Of a DNA stretch of 64,000 nt, positions 34,001 through 42,694 are shown piece by piece. Source of the stretch: Rhodospirillum centenum SW (GTDB taxonomy: Bacteria; Pseudomonadota; Alphaproteobacteria; Azospirillales; Azospirillaceae); NCBI RefSeq assembly GCF_000016185.1, contig NC_011420.2, forward strand, positions 3,573,001-3,637,000, written 5' to 3'. The notes under the pieces are model-generated. The model was given only the letters and a program-made list of their open reading frames with translations. It searched no databases and was not told the origin of the DNA. Each line of letters opens with the position of its first letter. Positions within the stretch are counted from its first letter, which is position 1. The position numbers and the translations under genes are program-made.

Positions 34001-36077
34001 CCGCAGCCCTCTCCCCGCTACCGAGGGGACTGAAACGAGCACCTCCTCCATCTCGTCACGTCGCCAACGGTCGATCCGCAGCCCTCTCCCCGCTACCGAG
34101 GGGACTGAAACGCCACCTCGGCAAGCGCCACCAGCGTTTCCGCATCCAGTCCGCAGCCCTCTCCCCGCTACCGAGGGGACTGAAACGCGGTTGGTCCAAC
34201 GTGCGTTACACCCATCGTTACGCCACTCCGCAGCCCTCTCCCCGCTACCGAGGGGACTGAAACATGCTGGACGATTTCGCGCTCTTCCTCGTCGGTATCA
34301 TAAAAGTCCGCAGCCCTCTCCCCGCTACCGAGGGGACTGAAACGTCGTCGAGGTCGATGTCGTCCTCGGGATGGAGCCACCAGTCCGCAGCCCTCTCCCC
34401 GCTACCGAGGGGACTGAAACAGGAGCGCCGCGCCGAGCTACGATGATTGACGCTCGCTCCGCAGCCCTCTCCCCGCTACCGAGGGGACTGAAACGAGGTT
34501 GGCCTCCACGGTCAACGTGTCGAAGGTGAGCTTTCCGCAGCCCTCTCCCCGCTACCGAGGGGACTGAAACCATCGCGGCTTGCGTCGGAACGTCCGGTCT
34601 GCTAAGAAAACTCCGCAGCCCTCTCCCCGCTACCGAGGGGACTGAAACCCGGTCGGGTTCCTCTTCCATCAACTCAAGCAGAGCCGCTCCGCAGCCCTCT
34701 CCCCGCTACCGAGGGGACTGAAACTCCCCAGCCGTCACGACGGTGCCGCCGTCCGCGGGTGTTTCCGCAGCCCTCTCCCCGCTACCGAGGGGACTGAAAC
34801 GCGGGCGAGCCCCCGCCGAAGAAACCGACGGTGATATCCCGCAGCCCTCTCCCCGCTACCGAGGGGACTGAAACCCAAGGGACGCGAGAGCAATAACGGA
34901 GTGGTGCGGGGACCCGCAGCCCTCTCCCCGCTACCGAGGGGACTGAAACAATATTCATGCTCGCTGACACATAAGAATTGCCGTCAACCGCAGCCCTCTC
35001 CCCGCTACCGAGGGGACTGAAACCACGTGCGGCGGACGCCATTACCCGAATGGCGGGCGACCCGCAGCCCTCTCCCCGCTACCGAGGGGACTGAAACGCG
35101 GGCGCAGGGTGTGAGCGTCAGTCCGCGGTCCGCAGCCGCAGCCCTCTCCCCGCTACCGAGGGGACTGAAACTCCTCTCGGAGATGCGCTCCAAGGGGCTG
35201 GACTTCGCCGCCGCAGCCCTCTCCCCGCTACCGAGGGGACTGAAACCCGTACTCCAGTACGGCATCCTGATTGAAACGGATGCTGTCCGCAGCCCTCTCC
35301 CCGCTACCGAGGGGACTGAAACGGTGCGGACGACGACCATCCTGCCGATCATGTCCAGACCGAGTCCGCAGCCCTCTCCCCGCTACCGAGGGGACTGAAA
35401 CTCGCGCCGCTCGCCACCATCGTGATGTCACGACCAAATCCGCAGCCCTCTCCCCGCTACCGAGGGGACTGAAACCCGCGGCGATGCGCGTGCCGTCGGC
35501 TTTGGCGGCGTCCAGCGTCCGCAGCCCTCTCCCCGCTACCGAGGGGACTGAAACAGGTGCTGCCCCGTCGTGAGGCACGCGACGGCAATCGCTCCGCAGC
35601 CCTCTCCCCGCTACCGAGGGGACTGAAACAGGGCGTCCCCGACGCCCAGAGCCGCAACCGGGACGCTCCGCAGCCCTCTCCCCGCTACCGAGGGGACTGA
35701 AACACCCCGCTTCCTTTAGCCGCTGAAACAGTCCAGCCGGTCCGCAGCCCTCTCCCCGCTACCGAGGGGACTGAAACTTGAGCATGTCGGAGACGCATCC
35801 GTTTTCGAGCATGCAGTCCGCAGCCCTCTCCCCGCTACCGAGGGGACTGAAACAGGACGCGGGCCGAGGCGAAGGGGTCGGCCGTACAGAACCCGCAGCC
35901 CTCTCCCCGCTACCGAGGGGACTGAAACGACGAACGACGCGTACCGCCCGCACGGGGAAATGGTGTCCGCAGCCCTCTCCCCGCTACCGAGGGGACTGAA
36001 ACACAGCGGGGCCATCCTCTCTATGTAGCTTGCCATTCAACCCGCAGCCCTCTCCCCGCTATCGAGGGGGGAGAGGC
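34001..36077 (+). CRISPR. Type III-B CRISPR array, 28 repeats and 27 spacers
   Basis: The 36-base repeat begins CCGCAGCCCTCTCCC and ends GAGGGGACTGAAAC. 27 copies look identical; the last one (36042-36077) matches for its first 20 bases and then diverges (TATCGAGGGGGG), the normal sign of the distal end. Repeats start at 34001, 34076, 34151, 34228, 34308, 34385, 34459, 34535, 34613, 34689, 34765, 34839, 34914, 34988, 35062, 35136, 35211, 35287, 35366, 35440, 35519, 35594, 35668, 35742, 35818, 35893, 35967 and 36042. Spacers are 38-44 bases, mostly 38-40, and none appears duplicated. The 8-base 5' handle of a mature crRNA would be ACTGAAAC. The stem CCCTC...GAGGGG would be the Cas6 substrate. 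Confidence 0.98.
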
Positions 36078-36116
36078 GCGGGCGGTTCGTTCTTGCGGGG
36101 ATGGAGGGCGCGGGGG

Positions 36117-37025
36117 TCACTCCAGGGGCTGGATGAGCACCTGCCCCAGCCCGAACACCGTGGCCTTGCCCAGATGCACCCAGCCGAGCGCGGCCAGCAG
36201 GGGCCAGAGCGGCCCCGGTCCCTCCGGCAGGTCGAGCGAGCCTGTCACCCCGTGCAGGTCCAGTTCGCCCTGGTTCGCGGAATACCGGTGCAGGTGGGCC
36301 GGGCTGCCCCGCCATCGGCCGGCCGGCAGCGCCCGCGCCCAGGCGAGCGCCGGCCCGTTCAGGGCGGACAGTGCCGCGCCTCCGTTCCCGGCCGTGGCCC
36401 CGGCCAGCCGGGACAGCCGCCGCAGACCGACCGCCACGATGTCCGGCAGGGTGGGCTGGTCGATCAGCCGCCCCCGGCGCAGCATCCGCACCGGCACATC
36501 GAAGACCAGACGGCAGGGCAGCCCGGCCGTGGCCTCCCCTGCCGTGCCCAGGGGCCAGACCACCTGATCCAGGCCGAACGGGTCGGCCGTGCCTGCCCGT
36601 ACCTGTCCGTCCGGCCCCAGTGACCGGATCGCCCGGACGGCGAAGGGTCGGCGCTCCGGCCCCAGCCCGCGCGCCGAGGCCAGCAGCCAGCCCTCCAGAA
36701 GGGCAGGGTCTTGGTGCAGGGCCTCTGCCATGCTGATCCACTCCACCGCCGGCCAGTCCACCGCATCCGGGGGCGCGGGGCGCAGCAGATACCGCGGATG
36801 CGCCTCTGCCCCCGATTCGGCACGCCCCTCGAAAACGGCGGCGTAGCAGCCCGGGTCATGGTCGTGCAGAGCCGCGCCCCAGACCCCGCGCAGCATCGGC
36901 ACCGTGGTCATCACGCCCGGCGTATCCAGCACCAGTCTCCGGGCCTTGACATGCACCGAGGCGAGGGCGACGCGCAGCTCATCGGCCAGGGCGGAGGCCG
37001 GGGGAAGGTCGGCTGTCGGGAGCAT
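36117..37025 (-). CDS. cas6: Cas6 pre-crRNA endoribonuclease
   Basis: 302 residues, on the opposite strand 40 bases beyond the array, facing it. Cas6 cuts within each repeat to free crRNAs that load on the Cmr complex. The RAMP C-terminal glycine loop HLGKATVFGLGQVLI (about 283-297) is characteristic of the PF10040-type Cas6, and the N-terminal half (DELRVALASVHVKARRLVLD, then TTVPMLRGVWGAALHD) matches that family's start. Catalytic histidine not assigned. GC content is chromosome-like, higher than in the cmr genes. Confidence 0.82.
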   Translation of the reverse strand: MLPTADLPPASALADELRVALASVHVKARRLVLDTPGVMTTVPMLRGVWGAALHDHDPGCYAAVFEGRAESGAEAHPRYLLRPAPPDAVDWPAVEWISMAEALHQDPALLEGWLLASARGLGPERRPFAVRAIRSLGPDGQVRAGTADPFGLDQVVWPLGTAGEATAGLPCRLVFDVPVRMLRRGRLIDQPTLPDIVAVGLRRLSRLAGATAGNGGAALSALNGPALAWARALPAGRWRGSPAHLHRYSANQGELDLHGVTGSLDLPEGPGPLWPLLAALGWVHLGKATVFGLGQVLIQPLE

Positions 37026-37190
37026 GTGCAGGCCCGGGCTCCAAAGCAGATGGCTCAGAAGCCGCAGCTTTCATCGAGCCCGGCCGCGCGTCAACGTGCA
37101 GCGGTCGCTGACGGCATGCTGCGGGCCGGATGATGCGCGTCGGCGTCCGCGTCGAGCGCCCGTCCGGACACCGGCCGGACGGACCGCCCT

Positions 37191-37766
37191 TCAGTCCGCC
37201 AGGCGGTAGACGTACCGACAGGACGGACGCTGGCCGCCGCGCTGCGGCAGGTCGGAGACATAGTCGCCGTCATAGGCGAAGCCCATCCGCTCCAGCACCC
37301 GGCGGGAGACGTGGTTCTGCGCGAAGGTGTTGCCCACCACCTCGCGGTAGCCGCGCTCGCGCAGCAGGTCCAGCGCGAAGGCCACGGCCTCCTGCACATA
37401 CCCCTGCCCGCGGAAGGGGAGGCCGATCCAGTAGCCGATCACGGCCACCGGCTTCGCGTCCTTCCAGCCGATGCTGCCCAGCACGGCGCCGTCCTCGCGG
37501 CGGCGGATGGTGAAGTAGGGGCTGGCCGTGCCCCGCCCCTCGATCCACCGGCGCATCGCCTCCTCCGTGCAGGGCCAGGGCATGGAGGCCGTCATCATGA
37601 TGGCGTCCCGGTCCCCGCCCAGGAGGGCCGCAAAGGCCCCGGCATCGTCGGGCACCTGGGGGCGGAACTCCAGCCGCGCACTGTGGTAGGTCTCCGCCAC
37701 CGCGGCCGCCACCAGACCGGCAGGGTCCGCATTCACGGGACCGGCGTTCACGGATTCGGTGCTCAT
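37191..37766 (-). CDS. GNAT acetyltransferase (RimJ/RimL-like)
   Basis: 191 residues. GNAT fold with motif A VIGYWIGLPFRGQGYVQEAV (about 115-134, acetyl-CoA pyrophosphate loop RGQGY) and the later NHVSRRVLERMGFAYDG segment typical of ribosomal-protein N-acetyltransferases (RimJ/RimL). Substrate cannot be told. The start overlaps the stop of the DUF29 gene by four bases (ATGA), so both belong to one operon. Confidence 0.85.
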   Translation of the reverse strand: MSTESVNAGPVNADPAGLVAAAVAETYHSARLEFRPQVPDDAGAFAALLGGDRDAIMMTASMPWPCTEEAMRRWIEGRGTASPYFTIRRREDGAVLGSIGWKDAKPVAVIGYWIGLPFRGQGYVQEAVAFALDLLRERGYREVVGNTFAQNHVSRRVLERMGFAYDGDYVSDLPQRGGQRPSCRYVYRLAD

Positions 37767-38251
37767 GCAGCATCCCCCCGGATCAGCGCAGCCAGGGCAT
37801 CGGGCTCGAACCCCTCGTCGAGCAGCAGGTCGAGCCCGGCGGGGCAGGGGGCGGGCAGGTCCGGGGCGGTCTCCCCGTACTCTGCAAGGTCCGCGAGCGC
37901 GTCACGCCGGGCCAGCCTCCAGGCCCGCTCCAGATCAAGACGCTGGCGCATGCCCTCGCTGAAGCGGGTCAGGGCATCACCCTGCCAGGTGCGGATCTCC
38001 CGCCGCCAGCCGGCCGCCGCCAACGCCTCGGGCGAGGCGGCGAGCTTGATGCCGTGGCCCAGGACCCGGCGCAGCAGGGATTCCACGGTCCGCAGTTCGG
38101 AGATGCCCAAATCCTCGATCTCCTCGGCCACATGCTGGAGGTCGAGGTCGTTGGGCAGGTCCCGCCGGCCCTTCGCCAGACCGCGGAGAACCTGCGCCTG
38201 ATGCTGCGACCAGGCGAAGATGTCGGTGTCGTATCCCAGCGGATCGCGCAT
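37763..38251 (-). CDS. DUF29 family protein
   Basis: 162 residues from the ATG at 38251 (MRDPLGYDTDIFAWSQHQA). The pattern YDTDIFAWSQHQAQVLRGL, LDLQHVAEEIEDLG, ELRTVESLLRRVLGHGIKL is the DUF29 signature, a helical family common in cyanobacteria and Azospirillum-like alphaproteobacteria. Function unknown. An intrinsic terminator separates it from the upstream peptidase gene, so it should have its own promoter. Confidence 0.82.
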   Translation of the reverse strand: MRDPLGYDTDIFAWSQHQAQVLRGLAKGRRDLPNDLDLQHVAEEIEDLGISELRTVESLLRRVLGHGIKLAASPEALAAAGWRREIRTWQGDALTRFSEGMRQRLDLERAWRLARRDALADLAEYGETAPDLPAPCPAGLDLLLDEGFEPDALAALIRGDAA

Positions 38252-38326
38252 CGGTCCCTCCGGCCGCGATGGTAGCGTGGCCCCCGATGGCGGTCCAGCG
38301 GCTGCGGGGGGCCGGCCCCTCAACGG

Positions 38327-38359
38327 AAAACGCCGCGCGGGGGGCTCCCCCGCGCGGCG
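38327..38359 (-). terminator. Intrinsic terminator after the prolyl oligopeptidase gene
   Basis: On the minus strand a 13-bp GC-only stem (CGCCGCGCGGGGG and its complement) with a three-base loop is followed by TTTT. It lies about 50 bases after the oligopeptidase stop codon. Confidence 0.85.
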
Positions 38360-38408
38360 TGTTCTTCCGCAGAAATGTCGTCGCCGGACCGTCCGGCGAC
38401 CCTGCCGG

Positions 38409-40556
38409 TCAGCGGTCCTTCGGCGGGTCCATCAGCTTTTGCATGAGGTAGACCCCCTGCAGGCCGGTGATGAAGGCGCGCTGCTTCAGGTTGGCCGCCG
38501 CCGAGTGGCCGCCCTCGATGTTCTCGTAATAGAGCACCGGATGGCCCTGGGCCTGCATCCGGGCCGCCATCTTGCGGGCATGGCCGGGGTGCACGCGGTC
38601 GTCCTTGGTCGAGGTGTAGAAGAAGACCTCGGGGTAGTCCTTGTCCTTCTTCACGTTCTGGTACGGGCTGTACTTCTCGATATAGGCCCGTTCCTCGGGG
38701 ATGTCGGGATTGCCGTACTCGCCCATCCACGACGCGCCGGCCAGCAGCTTGTTGTAGCGCAGCATGTCCAGCAGCGGCACGGCGCAGATCACGGCGCTGT
38801 AGAGGTCCGGCCGCTGGGTGAAGGCGGTGCCGACCAGCAGGCCGCCGTTGGAGCCGCCGAAGATGCCCAGCCGCTTCGGGCTGGTGACCTTCGTCTTCAC
38901 CAGATCCTCCGCCACGGCGGCGAAGTCGTCGAAGGCGCGCTGCCGGTTCTCCTTCAGCGCCGCCTGATGCCAGCGCGGCCCGTACTCGCCGCCGCCGCGG
39001 ATGTTGGCGACGGCATAGACCCCGCCCGCCTCCAGCCACGCCTTGGACAGGGGCGAGAGATAGGACGGCGTCGAGCTGATCTCGAACCCGCCATAGCCGT
39101 ACATCAGGGTCGGGGCGTCGCCGGTCGGCTCCAGCCCCTTGCGCTTCACGATGAAGTAGGGGACGCGGGTGCCGTCGGCGCTGGTGGCGAAACGCTGCTC
39201 GGTGGTGAAGGGGGCGGCGTCGAAGCGGGCCGGCAGCGACTTGATCGCCTCCGGCGCGCCACCGCCCGGCATCAGGTACAGCGTGTCGGGCTGCAGGAAG
39301 CTGGCGAAGTTGACCAGCACGTCGGTGCTGAAGCTGTCGGTGGAGACGATGCGGAGGCTGCCGGCCTCGGGCAGGGCCACGTCCTTGCGGACCCAGCCGT
39401 CCTTGCCCGGGGTCAGCGCCGTCAGCCGGCCCTTCACGTCGTCCAGCAGGGCGGCGTAGACGGCGTCCTTGGCGATGGCGACGGACTGGATGGCGACCGT
39501 GTCCGTCGGCGCCAGGATCAGCTCGGCGGTCTTCGGCGCGGCACCGCCTTCGATCTCCGCCAGCGGCACGGCGACCAGCGCGCCCTGCGGCAGGGTCTTC
39601 CCGCCCACCGTCCAGGCGGCGCGCAGCAGCAGCAGCAGCCGGCCCTGGAAGGTGCCCTGCAACTCCACGGTCAGCGGCAGCGCCAGCTTCGTGGTCTTGC
39701 CGTCCTTGCCGACCAGATGCCATTCCTCGGTGAAGAAGTCGGGGCCGCGGTTCAGCAGCAGCACCGTGCCCTCCGGCCGGTGGATCGCCAGCGGCCGGGC
39801 CCAGACGTCATCCTTCGCCACGGTCAGCAGCACGGGCGCCTTGGTAAGCTCGGTGCCGCGCTTCCACAGCCGGACCTGCCGCGGATAGCCGCTGTCGGTC
39901 ATGCTGTCGGGGCCGAAATCGCTGGCGACCAGCAGCGTGTCCTGGTCGGCCCAGGCGTACCACTGCTTGGCCTCGAACAGGACGAAGCCGCCCTTCACGA
40001 ACGCCTTCTTCTCGACGTCGAACTCGCGGATCACGGCGGCGTCCTTGCCGCCGCGCGACAGCCGGACGAGGCAGCGGCTGCTGTCCGGCGCCAGGCAGAG
40101 ATGGCCCTGGTAGACCCAGTTCTCGTTCTCTTCCCTGGCCAGGGCGTCGATGTCCAGCACCACGTCCCAGGCCGGATCGGCCGTGCGGTAGCTGTCCACC
40201 GTGGTGCGGCGCCAGAGGCCGCGGACATGGTTCTCGTCCTGCCAGAAATTATCGACCACCCCGCCTTCCAGCGAGCCGTAGGGGATGCGGTCGCGCGCCG
40301 TCAGGATGCGCTCGGCCTCGGCCCGCAGCGGTTCGAAACGGGGGTCCTTCTCCAGCCGGGCGAGCGTCTTCGCGTTCTGCTCGCGGGCCCAGGCGATGGC
40401 CTTGTCGCCCTCGACCTCCTCAAGCCACTGGAACTCGTCCGCCGCCATGTCCTTGACCTGTGCCGTCTGCTGCTGTGCCAGGGCGGCACCGGCCAGCCCC
40501 GTGCCGGCCAGCAGACCGGCGGCCAGCGCCGCGAGAAGGGAACCCGTCTTCGCCAT
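38409..40556 (-). CDS. Prolyl oligopeptidase family serine peptidase (S9A), exported
   Basis: 715 residues from the ATG at 40556; the frame runs on upstream but MAKTGSLLAALAAGLLAG is a clear signal peptide, cleaved after ALA. The N-terminal two-thirds form a beta-propeller with DEFQWLEEVEGDKAIAWA at its start. The C-terminal alpha/beta hydrolase carries the nucleophile in IFGGSNGGLL, the aspartate in STKDDRVHPGHA and the histidine in NIEGGHS. Cleaves short Pro-containing peptides in the periplasm. Upstream are a YhaV/PrlF pair in the same orientation and a short gap. Confidence 0.93.
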   Translation of the reverse strand: MAKTGSLLAALAAGLLAGTGLAGAALAQQQTAQVKDMAADEFQWLEEVEGDKAIAWAREQNAKTLARLEKDPRFEPLRAEAERILTARDRIPYGSLEGGVVDNFWQDENHVRGLWRRTTVDSYRTADPAWDVVLDIDALAREENENWVYQGHLCLAPDSSRCLVRLSRGGKDAAVIREFDVEKKAFVKGGFVLFEAKQWYAWADQDTLLVASDFGPDSMTDSGYPRQVRLWKRGTELTKAPVLLTVAKDDVWARPLAIHRPEGTVLLLNRGPDFFTEEWHLVGKDGKTTKLALPLTVELQGTFQGRLLLLLRAAWTVGGKTLPQGALVAVPLAEIEGGAAPKTAELILAPTDTVAIQSVAIAKDAVYAALLDDVKGRLTALTPGKDGWVRKDVALPEAGSLRIVSTDSFSTDVLVNFASFLQPDTLYLMPGGGAPEAIKSLPARFDAAPFTTEQRFATSADGTRVPYFIVKRKGLEPTGDAPTLMYGYGGFEISSTPSYLSPLSKAWLEAGGVYAVANIRGGGEYGPRWHQAALKENRQRAFDDFAAVAEDLVKTKVTSPKRLGIFGGSNGGLLVGTAFTQRPDLYSAVICAVPLLDMLRYNKLLAGASWMGEYGNPDIPEERAYIEKYSPYQNVKKDKDYPEVFFYTSTKDDRVHPGHARKMAARMQAQGHPVLYYENIEGGHSAAANLKQRAFITGLQGVYLMQKLMDPPKDR

Positions 40557-40684
40557 CGTTTCTTCTCCAAGCCTCCTGACGGGGGCGGCCGCCCCCCTTC
40601 CTCGGGGTTTACCATCCCCCGGAGGGTGGCGGAAGGACAGCTTCGGCCCCGGGTCGGGGGTCCGGTCGGGGACACGCCCCCGGC

Positions 40685-41131
40685 CTATCCTTCCCGCGCC
40701 GCGTCGCGGCAGGCCCGCAGCAGGGCGGGCCAGTCCTCCGGCGGGGTGCCCCGCGCGACCATGCGCCCGAACACGGCATAGGGATCGCCGGCATCGCCGT
40801 CCTTGCGCAGCCCGTCCGCTCCGTTCAGCCAGCAGTAGGCGATGATCCGGCTGCTGCTGTCGAAGCGGAAGAAGAGCCGCCAGCGCCCGGTCGCAACGCG
40901 CCGCCAGGGCGAGAGTGGCCCCTTCAGCCGGTAGTCGGCCCGGTTCGGGTCGGCCGGCACCTCCACCAGCATGATGGTCAGCAGCCGGCCCAGCAGCTTG
41001 GCGTTGGGATGGTGGACATAGTCCACCGGGTCCGCCGCGCGCAGCCGGCGGACGCTGTCGGCCAGCCGGTCCAGGCTCGCCGTCAGGGCGGGATATTCCA
41101 GCAGGCGCCAGCCGTTGCGGATGACAGGCAT
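40685..41131 (-). CDS. yhaV: YhaV-family toxin (RelE-type ribonuclease)
   Basis: 148 residues. Matches YhaV through RNGWRLLEYPALTASLDRL, then HHPNAKLLGRLLTIM, the catalytic strand RLFFRFDSSSRIIAYCWLN and the C-terminal YAVFGRMVARGTPPEDW. YhaV cleaves mRNA and is held inactive by PrlF. Lies 14 bases downstream of its antitoxin gene in one operon. Full length. Confidence 0.9.
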   Translation of the reverse strand: MPVIRNGWRLLEYPALTASLDRLADSVRRLRAADPVDYVHHPNAKLLGRLLTIMLVEVPADPNRADYRLKGPLSPWRRVATGRWRLFFRFDSSSRIIAYCWLNGADGLRKDGDAGDPYAVFGRMVARGTPPEDWPALLRACRDAAREG

Positions 41132-41145
41132 CGCCCCCGCGGCCC

Positions 41146-41505
41146 TCAGAACGACGCGTCGCCCAGGTCGTCGTCGTCGCCCACGGTGACGCCGACGACC
41201 AGTTCCCCCATCTCCGCCAGCCGTTCCTCGGACAGGTCGCGCAACTGGCGGGCATCGGCCTCGATGAAGGACAGCCAGGCTGCCAGCATCGGGTCGGCAG
41301 CGTCCTCCACCGCGGTCTCCTCGGGCAGCTCCTGCGCCACGACCAGCATGACGCCGGGTCCGACCACCCGCGCCTTCAGGGCGCCGCGGAACTCCGGATG
41401 GCGGCGGAACAGCGCCTTGTCGAAGCGCAGCGCTTCTGAATTGCCGGCGGTCGTGCCGCGACCCTGGTAGTCGGTGCTGTCGGTGTGGCCGCTGCGCCCG
41501 GTCAT
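41146..41505 (-). CDS. prlF: PrlF-family antitoxin
   Basis: 119 residues from the ATG at 41505. The AbrB-like swapped-hairpin N-terminus normally seen in PrlF is shortened and Thr/Gly-rich here (SGHTDSTDYQGRGTT). Then come SEALRFDKALFRRHPEFRGA and the acidic helix WLSFIEADARQLRDLSEE that bind YhaV. Partner and position define it: directly upstream of a YhaV toxin. The C-terminal VGDDDDLGDASF is acidic. An upstream palindrome may be its operator. Confidence 0.82.
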   Translation of the reverse strand: MTGRSGHTDSTDYQGRGTTAGNSEALRFDKALFRRHPEFRGALKARVVGPGVMLVVAQELPEETAVEDAADPMLAAWLSFIEADARQLRDLSEERLAEMGELVVGVTVGDDDDLGDASF

Positions 41506-41538
41506 GTCAGCCTCCCCGCCGGCAGTGCGGATGCCGGA

Positions 41539-41556
41539 CGTACGAACAAGAGTACG
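41539..41556. promoter_or_regulatory. Palindrome upstream of prlF-yhaV, candidate operator
   Basis: CGTAC-(8)-GTACG, a perfect 5-bp inverted repeat 34 bases before the prlF start. PrlF/YhaV pairs are autoregulated, so this is a plausible binding site; no experiment is implied. Confidence 0.4.
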
Positions 41557-41601
41557 CACGCTGCCGGGCGAGGGTCAAGGACGCTCCCGTCCGCGGACGC
41601 C

Positions 41602-42570
41602 TCAGTCCGCGAATGCCTCGTCCCAGGTGCCGCGGGTGGCGGCCTTGCTGTATTCGGTGGCGCGGTTCTCGAAGAAGTTGGTGTGCTCGATCCCGTTCAG
41701 GATGGCGTCCATCCAGGGCAGGGGGTTCTTCTCGATGCGGTAGACCGGCTCCAGGCCGAGCTGGCCCAGCCGGCGGTCGGCGATCCAGCGGATGTAGCGC
41801 TTCACATCCTCGGCGGTCATGCCCTCCACCGGGCCCATCTCGAAGGCGAGATCGATGAAGGCGTCCTCGTGATGGACGATCGTCTCGCAGCAGACGGTCA
41901 GCTCGCGCTGGAACGCCTCGGTCCAGACCTGCGGGTTCTCGTTCACGAAGGTGCGGAACAGCTTGATCATCGAGAGCGTGTGCAGCGTCTCGTCGCGCAC
42001 CGACCAGGTGACGATCTGGCCCATCCCCTTCATCTTGTTGAAGCGGGGGAAGTTCATCAGGATGGCGAAGCTGGCGAACAGTTGCAGCCCCTCGGTGAAG
42101 GCGCCGAACACGGCCAGGGTCTTGGCGATGTCCTCCAGGCTGTCGACGTTGAAGCCCTGCATGTAGTCGTACTTGTCCTTCATCTCCTTGTAGCGGAGGA
42201 AGGCCGAGTACTCGATCTCCGGCATGCCGATCGTGTCCAGCAGGTGGCTGTAGGCCGCGATGTGGACCGTCTCCATGGCGGAGAAGGCGGCCAGCATCAT
42301 GCAGACCTCGGTCGGCTGGAAGACGCGGCTGTAGTGCCGCATGTAGCAGTTGTTCACCTCCACGTCGGCCTGCGTGAAGAAGCGGAAGATCTGCGTCAGC
42401 AGGTTCCGTTCGGCCTCCGTCAGCTTCTGGCGCCAGTCCTTCACGTCGTCGGCCAGCGGCACTTCCTCCGGCAGCCAGTGGATGCGCTGCTGCGTCAGCC
42501 ACGCCTCGTAGGCCCAGGGATAGCGGAAGGGCTTGTAGACCGGGTTGGGCGTCAGCAGGGGGGAGGCCAT
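41602..42570 (-). CDS. nrdB: Class I ribonucleoside-diphosphate reductase, beta subunit
   Basis: 322 residues from the ATG at 42570; a GTG nine bases upstream would lie inside an NrdR-like box. Makes the tyrosyl radical used by NrdA. Diiron ligands can be placed: D69 (FFTQADVEV), E100 and H103 (SAMETVHIAAYS), the Glu of FTEGLQLF, and Glu/His of SVRDETLHTL. Y107 is the radical tyrosine. No ATP-cone at the N-terminus. The distance D-to-E (31) and E-to-Y (7) match E. coli NrdB. The C-terminal tail (EYSKAATRGTWDEAFAD) would dock on NrdA. Confidence 0.96.
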   Translation of the reverse strand: MASPLLTPNPVYKPFRYPWAYEAWLTQQRIHWLPEEVPLADDVKDWRQKLTEAERNLLTQIFRFFTQADVEVNNCYMRHYSRVFQPTEVCMMLAAFSAMETVHIAAYSHLLDTIGMPEIEYSAFLRYKEMKDKYDYMQGFNVDSLEDIAKTLAVFGAFTEGLQLFASFAILMNFPRFNKMKGMGQIVTWSVRDETLHTLSMIKLFRTFVNENPQVWTEAFQRELTVCCETIVHHEDAFIDLAFEMGPVEGMTAEDVKRYIRWIADRRLGQLGLEPVYRIEKNPLPWMDAILNGIEHTNFFENRATEYSKAATRGTWDEAFAD

Positions 42571-42577
42571 GGCGTCC

Positions 42578-42614
42578 ACACTATATCTAGGGGGTGGTGC
42601 GATAAGATAGCACA
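42578..42614 (-). promoter_or_regulatory. Twin NrdR-like boxes upstream of nrdB
   Basis: Read on the minus strand, TGTGCTATCTTATCGC (42599-42614) and CCCCTAGATATAGTGT (42578-42593). The second is a near-consensus NrdR box. It ends only 7 bases before the nrdB ATG, so bound NrdR would cover the ribosome-binding region and probably the transcription start. Paired arrangement and spacing match nrdA. Confidence 0.68.
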
Positions 42615-42694
42615 GGATAGGCCCCGGGGAAGGGCCTCCTCCCGTCGCGGCCCTGTGGAAAGCGGGGGCGGTTCCGCCCGCCCCGGCGCGGCGG

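Noticed and set aside
33874-36036. Open frames in several directions across the CRISPR array, with repeated peptides such as AALSPLPRGLK
   Set aside because: They are translations of the repeat unit and vary with spacer length; none has a ribosome site or homology-like content.
36030-36623. Plus-strand frame over cas6
   Set aside because: It is the antisense of cas6, which has a clear RAMP glycine loop on the minus strand.
15900-37025. Prophage, integrative element or transposon carrying the island
   Set aside because: No integrase, transposase, terminal repeats, capsid or replication genes were found in any frame.
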